From contig JANXYO010000110.1 of assembly GCA_025356015.1 (NCBI GenBank), positions 1 through 52,890 on the forward strand: DNA of 52,890 bases, in the 5' to 3' direction. Each line of letters begins with the position of its first letter. Positions within the stretch are counted from its first letter, which is position 1. Below the pieces are notes generated by a model that ran no database searches, was not told the DNA's origin, and was given only the letters and a program-made list of their open reading frames with translations. Both the position numbers and the translations under genes were made by a program. Origin of the DNA: Spirochaetaceae bacterium. GTDB lineage: Bacteria > Spirochaetota > Spirochaetia > Treponematales > Rectinemataceae. This document shows positions 1 through 9,373 of this stretch, in pieces.

Positions 1-498
1 GGCCTCGGCCGAGGCCTTCCGGATCGCCTCCTCGAGGGACGCGCGCGCCCCGGCGCCAAGGAGGCGGCTTGCCGCCACACGGTCCACCTGGGCCAGTGCA
101 GCCTCGAGGCTGATATCGGGGTCGAGGCCCGAGGCCGAGGAATGGAGCATGTCCTCGGGGGGATTCGGCCCGACATGGGCCTCCCAGTCGCCACGCCTGT
201 CGGCGACGGAAGTGGCGAGACCGGCGCTCACGGGGCCGAGGTTTGAGGCTCCGGCTCCGATGTAGGCGTAGTCGCTCGCCGAGGGCCGGGCCAAGAAGAA
301 GCGCGGGGATTCGAACTTCTGCGCGAGAAGCTTCGAGCCCCTCACCTCGCCCTTCACGACGAGGAGGCTGCCATTGGCCTCTGCGGGGAAGGCGAGCTGG
401 GCCACGAATGTTATGGCCGCGGGATAGATGATCCCGGTGAGGATGGTCATGCCCAGAAGGAATGTCACCGACTTCGGGACCCTCGCAAGAATACCCAT
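1..498 (-). CDS. kdpC: KdpC, K+-transporting ATPase subunit C (3' end cut by window edge)
   Basis: KdpC is the single-span accessory subunit of the high-affinity Kdp potassium pump and helps couple ATP binding on KdpB to the channel subunit KdpA. The frame is open for 166 codons from ATG 498 to the left edge, so only the last residues are missing (the family is about 190 aa). One N-terminal membrane helix (about residues 10-32) is followed by GSKLLAQ (E. coli has GSxLIGQ) and the conserved NPPEDMLHSSASGLDPDIS block ending in QVDRVA. The start lies 14 bp after the kdpB stop and has GGAGG at 504-508. It is the distal gene of kdpFABC. Confidence 0.95.
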   Translation of the reverse strand, partial: MGILARVPKSVTFLLGMTILTGIIYPAAITFVAQLAFPAEANGSLLVVKGEVRGSKLLAQKFESPRFFLARPSASDYAYIGAGASNLGPVSAGLATSVADRRGDWEAHVGPNPPEDMLHSSASGLDPDISLEAALAQVDRVAASRLLGAGARASLEEAIRKASAEA

Positions 499-512
499 GT
501 ATGCCTCCAGAT

Positions 513-2627
513 TCAGGCGAGGCCCAGGGCCCGCAGCAGCATGTCGATGAGCTTGATGCCCACAAAAGGCACTATCAGTCCCCCGAGGCCATAGACCAGC
601 AGGTTCCGGCGCAGGATCCGCGAGGCCCCGGCCTTGGGGTTCAGCTTCACCCCGCGCAGCGCGAGGGGGATGAGGGCGATGATGATAAGGGCGTTGAAGA
701 CCACGGCGGAGAGGATCGCGCTCTCGCTCGTCGCAAGACCCATGATGTTGAGGGCGGCCAGGGGGCTCTTGCCGCCTGCCGCGTAGAAACCCGAGAAGAC
801 GGCAGGGAGGATGGCGAAGTACTTCGCGACATCGTTGGCGATGGAGAAGGTCGTGAGCGAGCCTCGCGTGATCAGCAGCTGCTTGCCGACCTCGACGACA
901 TCAATCACCTTGGCCGGGTCGTTGTCGAAGTCGATCATGTTCCCGGCCTCGCGGGCCGTCTGGGTGCCCGAGGCCATCGCGACACCGACGTCGGCCTGGG
1001 CCAGGGCAGGAGCGTCGTTTGTCCCGTCACCTATCATGCCCACGAGATGGCCGGCCGCCTGCTCCTTCCTGATCGCCTCGAGCTTGCATTCGGGCCTCGC
1101 CTCGGCGATGAAGTCGGAGACGCCCGACTCGGCCGCGATCGCGGCGGCGGTGAGCCGGTTGTCCCCGGTGATCATCACCGTCCTGATCCCCATCGCGTGG
1201 AGGCCGACGAAGCGCTCGCGGATTCCCTGCTTCACCACGTCCTTGAGGTGGATTATCCCGAGGACCCGGTTTCCTACCGACACGGTGAGGGGGGTCCCCC
1301 CGGTGCGGGCGATACGCTCGCTCGCGGCCATGGCCTCGGCCGGGACCTTGCCACCCCTTCCCTCCACGACCTCGCGCACCGCTGCCATGGCGCCCTTGCG
1401 GATCGCCCGGTTCGGGTCAGCCCTGCCGTCGGCCCCGGGGAAATCGATTCCGCTCATCCTCGTGGACGCGCTGAAAGGCACGAAGCTGCCCCCATCCTCT
1501 AGACCGGCCACCGCGGCCCCCGAGCTCCTCACCAGGGCCACGATGGACTTCCCCTCCGGGGTCTGGTCGGCAAGGGAGGCAGCGAGGGCGGCCGTGGCCA
1601 GCTCCTCCCTCGCCACCCCAGCTATCGCGACGAGCTCGGTAGCCATGCGGTTTCCATGGGTGATGGTGCCTGTCTTGTCGAGAAGCAGGACATCGATGTC
1701 TCCGGCCGCCTCGATGGCGCGGCCGGAGAGGGCCATGACGTTCTTGCGCATGAGCCGGGATACGCCCGAGATGCCGATCGCCGATAGCAGTCCGCCTATG
1801 GTCGTGGGGATGAGGCAGACCAGGAGGGTCACCAGCTTCAATATGGTGAGGACATTCGGCGTCTTCGATTCATTGGCGATGTACTGCGAGAATGGGTAGA
1901 GGGTCACGACCGCGATCAGGAAGATCATGGTGAGGCTCGCGAGGAGGATGGTGAGGGCGATCTCGCCCGGGGTCTTCTGGCGGGTGGCGTTCTCGACCAT
2001 GAGGATCATCTTGTCGACGAAGCCCTCTCCCGGGTCGGCGGTTATGCGTATGACGATCCGGTCCGAGATCACCCTCGTCCCCCCCGTGACCCCCGAACGG
2101 TCGCCTCCGGCCTCCCTGATCACGGGGGCCGACTCGCCCGTGATGGCAGACTCGTCGACGCTCGCGACACCCTCGACGACCTCGCCGTCCCCCGGGATCA
2201 GGTCGCCGGCCTCGCAGGCCACAAGGTCTCCCCTGCGGAGCTCGGAGCTGCGCACTTCCTTGATCCTTCCATCGGCGGCGAGGAGATGGGCGGTGATCGC
2301 GTTGCGCATCGAGCGCAGGGAATCGGCCCTGGCCTTGCCCTGGGCCTCTGCGATGCCCTCGGCGAAGTTGGCGAACACGAGGGTGAACCAGAGCCAGGCT
2401 ATGACCTGGGAAACGAAGGAGTCGGGCGGGCTTCCGCCTATCCATTGGGCCGCGGCGACGACGGTGCAGAGCACCGAAGCCACCCAGACGACGAACATGA
2501 CGGGGTTCCTGATCTCGACCCTCGGGTCGAGCTTGGCGAAGGCAGACGCGGCCGCGGAGAAAAGGGTCTTCCTGGAGATGCCGTATCCCGGCTTCCTGCC
2601 CCTCTTCTCGTCCTTGATGGTCTTCAC
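513..2627 (-). CDS. kdpB: KdpB, K+-transporting P-type ATPase catalytic subunit
   Basis: KdpB is the P-type ATPase that powers Kdp potassium uptake in the inner membrane. The 704 residues are the family's normal length. Visible motifs are the actuator TGES at 163-166 (its Ser is the inhibitory phosphorylation site in E. coli), the membrane motif CLIPTTIGG near 281, the phosphorylation loop DKTGT with Asp317, and [10 protein letters not shown] in the hinge. The C-terminal stretch [19 protein letters not shown] is typical of KdpB. The start is GTG at 2627, and it overlaps the kdpA stop by four bases (GTGA), so the two subunits are translationally coupled. Confidence 0.97.
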   Translation of the reverse strand: MKTIKDEKRGRKPGYGISRKTLFSAAASAFAKLDPRVEIRNPVMFVVWVASVLCTVVAAAQWIGGSPPDSFVSQVIAWLWFTLVFANFAEGIAEAQGKARADSLRSMRNAITAHLLAADGRIKEVRSSELRRGDLVACEAGDLIPGDGEVVEGVASVDESAITGESAPVIREAGGDRSGVTGGTRVISDRIVIRITADPGEGFVDKMILMVENATRQKTPGEIALTILLASLTMIFLIAVVTLYPFSQYIANESKTPNVLTILKLVTLLVCLIPTTIGGLLSAIGISGVSRLMRKNVMALSGRAIEAAGDIDVLLLDKTGTITHGNRMATELVAIAGVAREELATAALAASLADQTPEGKSIVALVRSSGAAVAGLEDGGSFVPFSASTRMSGIDFPGADGRADPNRAIRKGAMAAVREVVEGRGGKVPAEAMAASERIARTGGTPLTVSVGNRVLGIIHLKDVVKQGIRERFVGLHAMGIRTVMITGDNRLTAAAIAAESGVSDFIAEARPECKLEAIRKEQAAGHLVGMIGDGTNDAPALAQADVGVAMASGTQTAREAGNMIDFDNDPAKVIDVVEVGKQLLITRGSLTTFSIANDVAKYFAILPAVFSGFYAAGGKSPLAALNIMGLATSESAILSAVVFNALIIIALIPLALRGVKLNPKAGASRILRRNLLVYGLGGLIVPFVGIKLIDMLLRALGLA

Positions 2628-4333
2628 AGCGCTACCCCCATGGTCATAAGGAAGTGGTCCAGGATCGGCCCCAGGGTGAGGGCGGGGAAGTGGGTGAGCC
2701 CCGCGATGATCACCACCACCGAGAACAAAAGGACGCCGAAGCTGCCCGTGTCGGTCTTGAAGCTGCCGGCGCCGCTGGCGACGAGCCTTTTGGCGGCGAG
2801 GCTCCCGGCGACGGCGAGCATGGGGACCATGACCCCGAAGCGGCCGATGAGCATGTCGGCGCCGATGGTGAGATTGTAGAAGCTCGTGTTCACGGAGAGG
2901 CCGGCAAAGGCCGAGCCGTTGTTGCCGGCGCCCGAGCTGTAAGCGTAGAGGATCTCGGACAGGCCGTGGGGACCCCTGTTCGCGAGTCCAGCGAGGCCGA
3001 TAGGCAGGGCGATGGCGAGGGCGGAGAAGCCCAGGATGATGAAGTTCGGGGCGATGATCGCCAGCATGGCGAGCTGGACCTCCCTCGCCTCGATTTTCTT
3101 CCCCAGATACTCGGGGCTGCGCCCCACCATGAGCCCTGCGATGAAGACCGTGATGAGGACAAGGGCGAGCATGCCGTACATCCCAGAGCCCACCCCGCCA
3201 AAGACGACCTCGCCCAGCATGATGTCGATCATGGGGATCATTCCTCCAAGGGGCGAGAAGGAGTCGTGCATCGAGTTCACCGCCCCGCAGGAGGTGATGG
3301 TCGTGAGGACGGCGAAGAGGGCTGAGTCGCTCTTGCCGAAGCGCAGCTCCTTGCCCTCGAGGCTTCCCCAGCTAATCTCCGACGCGACCGAGGACCAGAC
3401 GAGGATGGCCAGGAGGATGAACATGACGGAGAAGATCACGCGGCCCTCGCGCCTCCTACCGACCATCCGGCCGAAGAGGAGGGGGAAGGCGAAGGGGATG
3501 AGTATCTGGGAGATCAGCTCGACGAGGTTGCTCAGGGGCGTGGGGTTCTCGAAGGGGAAGGCCGAGTTAGGTCCGAAGAAGCCGCCCCCGTTCGTGCCGA
3601 GATGCTTAATCGCCACCTGGCTCGCGGCGGGGCCGAGGGGGATGAGGTCAGCCCTGCCCTCGAGGGAGAGAGCAGGAACATAGGACGAGACGCTCTGGAC
3701 GACTCCCTGGCTCACGAGGATGAGGGCCACGATGACCGACAGTGGAAGGAGGATGTACAGAACGCTCCTCGTCATGTCGACCCAGAAGTTGCCGAAGGGG
3801 GGCGTGTGCCGGCTCTGGTCGCCGCCCTCCTCGTCTGCGCGGTCCTTCGCGCGCGCGCCGAGGGCGCGGATCACCGCGACCGCGACCGACATGCCCGCCG
3901 CCGCGGAGAGGAAGTTCTGCACCGCCAGGCCGACCGATTGCGAGAAATAGCTCAAGGAGGCCTCCCCCGAATAGGCCTGCCAGTTTGTGTTGGTCACGAA
4001 GCTCACTGCGGTGTTGAGCGCGAGCTGCCAGCTCATGCCGCTGAATTTCTGCGGGTTCAGGGGAAGGTAGGCCTGTCCGACCAGGATGGCGAAGAGCAGG
4101 CCTATCGAAACGAGGCTGAAGGAGAGCAGGGACAGGGCATACCGCTTCCAGCCCATCTCCTGACCGGCATCGATGCCGATCACCCTATAGAACGCGCGCT
4201 CCGCGGGCGCAAGAAAGCCCAAGGGATGCCTCTCGCCGGCGTACACCCGGGCCATGTAGGCGGCGAGGAAGGGAGCCGCGGCGAGGCTGACTGCGGCGAC
4301 GATGGCGATCTCGAAAAAGTCCTGGGGTTTCAT
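2624..4333 (-). CDS. kdpA: KdpA, K+-binding channel-like subunit
   Basis: KdpA is the membrane subunit that selects and binds K+ for the Kdp pump. It belongs to the superfamily of K+ transporters with four pore-loop repeats. All four filter loops can be read in order: [44 protein letters not shown] and NNGSAFAGL. The length of 569 aa is close to the family norm, with about ten hydrophobic helices. ATG 4333 follows kdpF by ten bases. Its ribosome site AGGAG overlaps the kdpF stop codon. Confidence 0.97.
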   Translation of the reverse strand: MKPQDFFEIAIVAAVSLAAAPFLAAYMARVYAGERHPLGFLAPAERAFYRVIGIDAGQEMGWKRYALSLLSFSLVSIGLLFAILVGQAYLPLNPQKFSGMSWQLALNTAVSFVTNTNWQAYSGEASLSYFSQSVGLAVQNFLSAAAGMSVAVAVIRALGARAKDRADEEGGDQSRHTPPFGNFWVDMTRSVLYILLPLSVIVALILVSQGVVQSVSSYVPALSLEGRADLIPLGPAASQVAIKHLGTNGGGFFGPNSAFPFENPTPLSNLVELISQILIPFAFPLLFGRMVGRRREGRVIFSVMFILLAILVWSSVASEISWGSLEGKELRFGKSDSALFAVLTTITSCGAVNSMHDSFSPLGGMIPMIDIMLGEVVFGGVGSGMYGMLALVLITVFIAGLMVGRSPEYLGKKIEAREVQLAMLAIIAPNFIILGFSALAIALPIGLAGLANRGPHGLSEILYAYSSGAGNNGSAFAGLSVNTSFYNLTIGADMLIGRFGVMVPMLAVAGSLAAKRLVASGAGSFKTDTGSFGVLLFSVVVIIAGLTHFPALTLGPILDHFLMTMGVAL

Positions 4334-4343
4334 GCTGGGGCTC

Positions 4344-4433
4344 CTAGAATTTTTCCGGCCTGGCCATCACATACGCCAGGTAGGAAAGGAGGATGAGCGA
4401 CACAACAAGGCCCGCGACAATGCTCAGGTCCAT
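4344..4433 (-). CDS. kdpF: KdpF, small stabilising subunit of the Kdp complex
   Basis: This 29-residue single-helix peptide starts MDLSIVAGLVVSLIL and ends MARPEKF. It has the hydrophobic core and the YxxxxRPEKF-like tail of KdpF. In E. coli KdpF stabilises the KdpABC complex in the membrane and is dispensable at high K+. The position immediately before kdpA, with the kdpA ribosome site on its stop codon, supports the call. It is too short for usual gene finders and is easily missed. Confidence 0.9.
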   Translation of the reverse strand: MDLSIVAGLVVSLILLSYLAYVMARPEKF

Positions 4434-4477
4434 GCGACACCTCTGCATGGAAGCCTACTAAAGCCTGGGGGGAGATG

Positions 4478-4528
4478 ATAATAAAGGCCGCGTTCATTGG
4501 CGCTGACATCCCGTTAAGGCGGCGTTAA
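4478..4528 (-). promoter_or_regulatory. kdpF promoter with phased KdpE-type repeats
   Basis: Within the divergent kdpF/kdpD gap, the minus strand carries a TATTAT -10 hexamer (4478-4483) without a good -35. Upstream of it lie hexamers CGTTCA (4491), CGCTGA (4501), CGTTAA (4512) and CGTTAA (4523) as read on the plus strand, spaced 10, 11 and 11 bp. Tandem sites about one helical turn apart are typical of OmpR-family regulators, and a missing -35 fits activator dependence. KdpE is the obvious candidate. This is inference from spacing only. Confidence 0.45.
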
Positions 4529-4614
4529 AATGCGGCTTCCCGGCCTTCCCGAGCTGGACGGGGCGCAGTGGCCAGACGTAAGATTCTTATCATGATGGCC
4601 AGGATGACCGCGGC

Positions 4615-7287
4615 ATGAGCGAGAAAGGCAGGCCCGACCCCGACGCGATTCTCCAGCGAATCCGTGATTCAGAGGCCGAGCTCATGCGGCCCGAGCTCAA
4701 GATATTCCTTGGCATGTCGGCAGGAGTCGGGAAGACCTACACGATGCTCCAGGAGAGCCGGACCGCGAGGGCCCAGGGCATCGACATAGTCATCGGTCTC
4801 GTGGAGACCCACGGCCGCCGCGAAACCGAGGCCCTGGTGGCCGGCCTCGAGCTCCTGCCTCGACGCAGCCTGGAATACAAGGGCATAGCCCTGGAGGAAC
4901 TCGACCTCGACGCCCTCGTGGCTCGGCGCCCCGCCGTCGCCGTGATCGACGAGCTGGCCCATGAGAACGCCCCGGGCTCGCGCCACGTCAAGCGCTGGCA
5001 GGACATCCTCGAGCTTTTGGACCGTGGCATATCGGTCTGGACAGCCGTCAACATACAGCACATGGAGAGCTACTCCGACGTGGTCGAGGACCTGACCGGG
5101 GCACGCATACGCGAGCGGGTCCCCGACACCGTGTTCGACCGCGCCGACGAGGTCCGCCTCATCGACATCGCGCCCGAGGACCTGATCAGTCGGCTCGAGG
5201 GTGGATACGTCTACACCGGTGAGTCTTCTCGCGCGGCCATCGAGAATTTCTTCAAGCCCAAGAACCTCGGGGCCTTGCGCGAGATCGCGCTCAGGTACGC
5301 GACACGCGCGGCGGGCAGGAGGCTCTCGGCCTATGCGCGCAAGGAAGGAGGCATCCCCCCACGCTCGAGCCTCGGGGAGAGGATCCTCGTGGCCATCGGG
5401 AGCGCGCCGAGCTCGGCCTACCTCCTGCGCTGGGCCCGCAGGACTGCCTACGCGTGGAGGGCAGACTGGACGGCCATCCACGTCGACACGGGCCGGGCCC
5501 TCGGCGACGAGGATAAGGCCCGCCTCGAGGCCAACCTGGCCCTCGCCCGAAAGCTCGGCGCCGAGACCCTCGTCATCCCCGGGGCCGACGTCGCCCTGGC
5601 CGTCGTGGGCACGGCCCGTGCCAAGGGCGCCTCGATGATCGTCGTCGGCCGCTCGGGGCTCTCCCCCCTGGGCGTCCTGCCACGCCGCGCCTCCATCTCG
5701 GACCGCATCATGCGCGAGGCCGCGCCGATCGACATCGCCGTGGTCCAGGACTCGGGCGCGGCCGCTGTTGGCCGTCCCTTCGCCGGCCTGATGCAGGTCT
5801 TCGCCTCCCCTGCCAGGCAGTACCTGGTCCTCGCCGCGGTCTTCGCCGGCCTCGTCCTCCTCGGGGAGCTCCTCGTTCCCTCCCTCGGCTACGAGGCCGT
5901 CGCCCTCCTCTTTCTGGTCGCGGTGCTCGGCCTTTCCTTCCTGGCCAGCCCCGGGCCGGTCGCCCTCCTCGCCCTCATGAGCGCCCTGGCCCTTAATTTC
6001 CTCTTCATCCCCCCCCTCTACACCCTCTCCATCGGCCGCCCCCAGGACTGGGTCCTCTTCGGCGTGTACTTCCTCGTCGCCTTCGTGACAGGCTCCCTCG
6101 TCTCGCGCGTCCGATCCCGCGAAAGGCTCCTTAAGGAGCGCGAGGGAGCCGCCTCCTTCCTCTTCGGCGCCGCCCAGCTGCTCTCGGAATGCCCCTCGGT
6201 CGAGACGGCGGCGAAGGCGGCTGCCCGCCTGGCCGAGGAGCACTTCGGCACCGAGGCAGCCGTCTTCGTCGACGATGGAGAGGGAGCCCTCGAGCCGGCG
6301 GCGCGGGGCCGGGCCATGCATCTCATCGACGAGCGCGAGCTCGATGTCGCCGCCTATTCCTTCGCCGAGAGTTCCCCCTGCGGCTCTGGCACCGACACCC
6401 TCCCCAGCGCCCGCCTCCGCTACATGCCCGCGGCGGCCGGCGAGAAGGCCTCGGGTGTCATCGGCATCGCCATCCCCGAGGGAAGACAGTGGACCAGGGC
6501 CGACGACAACCTCCTGCAGTCCCTGGGCAGAACCCTGGCCCTGGCAATAGAGCGCCACCGCTCCGAGGAGAGGAGCCGCGATGCCCTCCTCGCCCTCGAG
6601 TCCGAGCGCCTCGGGGGCATCCTCATCGACTCGGTGTCCCACGAGCTGAGGACCCCGCTGACGACGATCACCGGTTCCCTGAGCGCCCTCACAGACGACA
6701 GCCTGGCCGCCAATGCCTTGGCGAGACGCGAGATACTCTCCAACGCCCTCGCCGCCTCCGACCGCCTTGACGAGATAGTCGAGGACCTCCTCTCCCTGAG
6801 CCGCTTCGAGTCGGGCATCCTGGTCCTCGCCCGCAGCCAGGGCGAGCTGCCGGAGCTGGCGAGGGCGGCCATCCGCAGGGCGGGGCCCGAGCTCTCCTCG
6901 CGCCGCCTCGAGCTTTCCGTCCCCGAGGAGGGCCTGGCCTTCGTGGACTCAGCCCTCGCCGCCCGCCTCGCCGCCAACCTCCTGCGCAATTCCGCCCGCT
7001 ACTCCCCCCAAGGCTCTCCGATAGCCTTCGCTCTCGAGGCCGACACCGACCGCCTCCGCATCCTGGTGAGGGACCATGGCCCGGGCCTCGCCGAGGACGA
7101 GCTCGTGTCTGTCTTCTCGAAGTTCTCGAGGGGCAGGAACCCGAAGGGCGGTGGACTTGGGCTGGGTCTTGCGATCTGCCGCGGCATCGCCGAGGCGCAC
7201 GGAGGATCGATCGTGGCGCGCAACGTGCCGGGAGGCGGACTTGAGGTCGAGGCCACACTCCGCTTCGGTGGGGGCGGAAACCGATGA
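4615..7287 (+). CDS. kdpD: KdpD, osmosensitive K+ channel histidine kinase
   Basis: KdpD is the membrane sensor kinase that turns on kdpFABC when K+ is scarce. Domains in order: N-terminal KdpD domain with Walker A GMSAGVGKT (33-41) and the VIDELAHENAPGSRH block; a universal-stress-protein-like domain (about 255-380); four transmembrane helices (about 395-495, DUF4118 type); a GAF-like domain (about 510-650); a HisKA box SVSHELRTPLTTITGS with His676; and a HATPase domain with the GLGLGLAICRGIAEAHGG glycine box. Length 890 aa is normal. ATG 4615 has only a weak AGGA-type ribosome site. It overlaps kdpE by four bases (ATGA). Confidence 0.96.
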   Translation: MSEKGRPDPDAILQRIRDSEAELMRPELKIFLGMSAGVGKTYTMLQESRTARAQGIDIVIGLVETHGRRETEALVAGLELLPRRSLEYKGIALEELDLDALVARRPAVAVIDELAHENAPGSRHVKRWQDILELLDRGISVWTAVNIQHMESYSDVVEDLTGARIRERVPDTVFDRADEVRLIDIAPEDLISRLEGGYVYTGESSRAAIENFFKPKNLGALREIALRYATRAAGRRLSAYARKEGGIPPRSSLGERILVAIGSAPSSAYLLRWARRTAYAWRADWTAIHVDTGRALGDEDKARLEANLALARKLGAETLVIPGADVALAVVGTARAKGASMIVVGRSGLSPLGVLPRRASISDRIMREAAPIDIAVVQDSGAAAVGRPFAGLMQVFASPARQYLVLAAVFAGLVLLGELLVPSLGYEAVALLFLVAVLGLSFLASPGPVALLALMSALALNFLFIPPLYTLSIGRPQDWVLFGVYFLVAFVTGSLVSRVRSRERLLKEREGAASFLFGAAQLLSECPSVETAAKAAARLAEEHFGTEAAVFVDDGEGALEPAARGRAMHLIDERELDVAAYSFAESSPCGSGTDTLPSARLRYMPAAAGEKASGVIGIAIPEGRQWTRADDNLLQSLGRTLALAIERHRSEERSRDALLALESERLGGILIDSVSHELRTPLTTITGSLSALTDDSLAANALARREILSNALAASDRLDEIVEDLLSLSRFESGILVLARSQGELPELARAAIRRAGPELSSRRLELSVPEEGLAFVDSALAARLAANLLRNSARYSPQGSPIAFALEADTDRLRILVRDHGPGLAEDELVSVFSKFSRGRNPKGGGLGLGLAICRGIAEAHGGSIVARNVPGGGLEVEATLRFGGGGNR

Positions 7288-7997
7288 GGCGGCTCCTCGT
7301 GATCGACGACGAGGCGCAGATCAGGCGCCTCCTCGAACTGGCCCTCTCGAACCTCGGCTGGGAGGTATTCTCGGCGGCCACGGGGACGGAGGGCCTCGAC
7401 GCGGCCCGGGCCGACAAGCCAGACGTCGTCCTCCTCGACCTCAACCTGCCTGACATGTCGGGAGCCGAGCTGCTCGCCCGGCTGCGCGAGTGGAGCAGCG
7501 TGCCCGTCATCGTGATATCGGTCCGCGACGCCGAGGCAGACATCATCGCCCTTCTCAAGGCCGGGGCCGACGACTACGTGGCCAAGCCATTCTACACAAA
7601 CGAGCTTGTGGCGCGCATCGAGGCAGTGCATCGGCGCCGCCTCCCAGACCGGGAGCCGGTGTTCAGATCGGGAAGGCTTGAGGTCGACGCCGAGCGGAGG
7701 GAGGTCAGGGTCGCGGGCGAGGCCGTGCGCATCACCCCCACGGAGTACGCAGTCCTCGAGATCCTCACCCGCTACGCCGGGCGCATCGTCACTCGAGATC
7801 GCCTGCTCAAGGAGGTCTGGGGGCCGGCGGGCGATGCCGAGGAGGGGAGCCTGCGAGTCTACATCAACGCCTTGCGCAAGAAGCTTGAGGCCGAGCCCTC
7901 AGCCCCCTCCCTCATCGTGACCGAGGCTGGGGTGGGCTACCGGCTCGAGATCCTTCCCCTGGAAGGCGACGAGCCGGGCGCAGGTCCGAAGCCATGA
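7284..7997 (+). CDS. kdpE: KdpE, OmpR-family response regulator
   Basis: KdpE is the cytoplasmic DNA-binding partner of KdpD. The receiver domain (1-120) shows acidic residues DDE at 8-10, phospho-acceptor Asp52 in LLDLNLPDMSG, and Lys101 in VAKPF. The C-terminal winged-helix domain (about 130-230) has the OmpR-type ITPTEYAVLEIL and GRIVTRDRLLKEVWG motifs. The ATGA overlap with kdpD means co-translation. The likely target is the phased repeat array upstream of kdpF. The gene is convergent with the hypothetical gene ending at 8022. Confidence 0.96.
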   Translation: MRRLLVIDDEAQIRRLLELALSNLGWEVFSAATGTEGLDAARADKPDVVLLDLNLPDMSGAELLARLREWSSVPVIVISVRDAEADIIALLKAGADDYVAKPFYTNELVARIEAVHRRRLPDREPVFRSGRLEVDAERREVRVAGEAVRITPTEYAVLEILTRYAGRIVTRDRLLKEVWGPAGDAEEGSLRVYINALRKKLEAEPSAPSLIVTEAGVGYRLEILPLEGDEPGAGPKP

Positions 7998-8021
7998 GGG
8001 GCGGGCGGGCTCCCGGCGCCT

Positions 8022-8405
8022 TCAGACGCAGCTGCCCGCCTTGACCACGCCCTCGGCGTGGGCTATGGCGTCCTCGAGGCTGTCCCCTACATATACCAGA
8101 CAATGCCTGTTGAAGAGCTCGAGCATCTTGCTGTTGCCGGGATTGGGCCTCGCGACGATGAGGAAGCTGTAGCCCTGCTCCTTCATGATCGACTCGGCCC
8201 TTGTGAAAATGCCGTTGTCTATTGGGGAGTTCCAGGGATTGTAGAGGACGAGGCCGACGTTCTCCTCGCCATAGAAGGCCTTCCGGGCGGCTGACACGCG
8301 CAGGGTCTCGGTGTCGCCGATCGGGGACTCAGGCTGGATCGTCGCGACCATGAAGCCTAGGCGGAATTCGAGCCGGCAGAAACCGAGATCAAGGTCTTGA
8401 GTCAT
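8022..8405 (-). CDS. Hypothetical protein, 127 aa
   Basis: I do not recognise this protein. It is soluble, without a signal peptide or membrane helix, and reads as alternating beta strands and helices. A hydrophobic strand FMVATIQ is followed by RKAFYGEENVGLVLYNP, a helix with GIFTRAESIMKEQGYSFLIVARP, and a C-terminal strand-helix VYVGDSLEDAIAHAEGVV. The last part faintly recalls STAS or anti-sigma-antagonist folds, but that is only an impression. The start at 8405 has GGAGG seven bases upstream. It stands alone, convergent with kdpE and 90 bp from the SDR gene's stop, so it is probably its own transcription unit. Confidence 0.65.
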   Translation of the reverse strand: MTQDLDLGFCRLEFRLGFMVATIQPESPIGDTETLRVSAARKAFYGEENVGLVLYNPWNSPIDNGIFTRAESIMKEQGYSFLIVARPNPGNSKMLELFNRHCLVYVGDSLEDAIAHAEGVVKAGSCV

Positions 8406-8495
8406 GAATCCTCCGTAGGAGTCATAGCTAAGGATAGTTCTGCTTGAGTCGATTTATCAAGAATATCCGCCGAATCCCCCGGGGAAACCCTCAGC

Positions 8496-9368
8496 CTAGA
8501 CCCGGGGTGCAGGGGGGCCGGCGGGTCCGTGGGCCTCGAGCTCCCGCAGGAGGCTCATGAGGCTGTAGCGAGGCTCGTAGCCCAGCCTGGCCCTGGTCTC
8601 CGATATGTCCAGGACCTCGGGCTTGAGCGCCGGATCCAGGCCGTGCTTGAGGGCGAGGTCGTGGTATGCCGCGTAATGCTTCTCGAAGCTACTGCCAGGC
8701 CCGGCCGCATCCCAGGACGCGAGGTCGGAGGCGGAATACTCGTAGGCCCCGTCAAGGTTCAGGACGGGGACCTCGCCCAGCTTCCCCGCGGCCAGGAGCT
8801 CGATCGAGCTCAGGCAGGCCCGGTTCACGTCCTCGATGTGGACGGCGCCCTTCCAGAACCACCTGGCCCAGTCAAGCCAGGAATCGTAGACCTCGTGGTT
8901 CCACCAGGGGATGAAGGCCCGGGGACGCAGGATGATGACATCCATCCCATGGCGGTGGTGGTAGGTCCTCGCGATCTCCTCGCCGAGGACCTTGGTGTGC
9001 CCGTAGATCTCGTCGCGATCAGCGGCGCTCTCGCTCGAGATGTACAGGACCTTGGCGACGCCGGCCTCGGCCGCCGCCTGGAACACGTTGAAGCTGCCGG
9101 TGACGTTGAGGTCCCAGAAATCGTAGACGTCCTTCTGCTGTCTGACGAGGTGGATGCCGTGCCAGGCGGCGATGTGGACCACGCAGTCCACGCCCTTCAT
9201 GGCCAGGGCGAGGGCCTGACGGTCTAGGATCGAGGCCTTGATGCAGAGCCCGTGAGGGATGGGAGGGCTTCGCACGTCGAGACAGACCGGCTCCTGGCCG
9301 CCCTCCTCGAGCGAGGCTGAGAGCAGCCTCCCCAGGTCGCCTGCCCCGCCCGTCAGCAGTATCCTCAT
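8496..9368 (-). CDS. NAD(P)-dependent epimerase/dehydratase (extended SDR) in sugar operon
   Basis: This is an extended short-chain dehydrogenase/reductase of 290 aa. The Rossmann motif TGGAGDLG lies at 6-13, a catalytic-type Ser is in ISSESAA (111-113), and the YxxxK pair is Tyr122/Lys126 in IYGHTK. I chose ATG 9368 because the glycine motif must lie at the N-terminus. A longer open frame to 9578 runs into the permease gene. Only five bases separate it from the gguB-type permease stop, so it is the last gene of the chvE operon and probably acts on the imported sugar, as an epimerase or sugar dehydrogenase. The substrate cannot be read from the sequence. Confidence 0.85.
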   Translation of the reverse strand: MRILLTGGAGDLGRLLSASLEEGGQEPVCLDVRSPPIPHGLCIKASILDRQALALAMKGVDCVVHIAAWHGIHLVRQQKDVYDFWDLNVTGSFNVFQAAAEAGVAKVLYISSESAADRDEIYGHTKVLGEEIARTYHHRHGMDVIILRPRAFIPWWNHEVYDSWLDWARWFWKGAVHIEDVNRACLSSIELLAAGKLGEVPVLNLDGAYEYSASDLASWDAAGPGSSFEKHYAAYHDLALKHGLDPALKPEVLDISETRARLGYEPRYSLMSLLRELEAHGPAGPPAPRV

Positions 9369-9373
9369 GGAGC

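Noticed and set aside
462-1899. Long open frames on the plus strand opposite kdpB
   Set aside because: They mirror the strong GC codon bias of kdpB, are rich in Arg, Gly, Pro and Ala, and lack any known motif. The same applies to most long frames opposite kdpD, gguB, the GH31 gene and the permeases.
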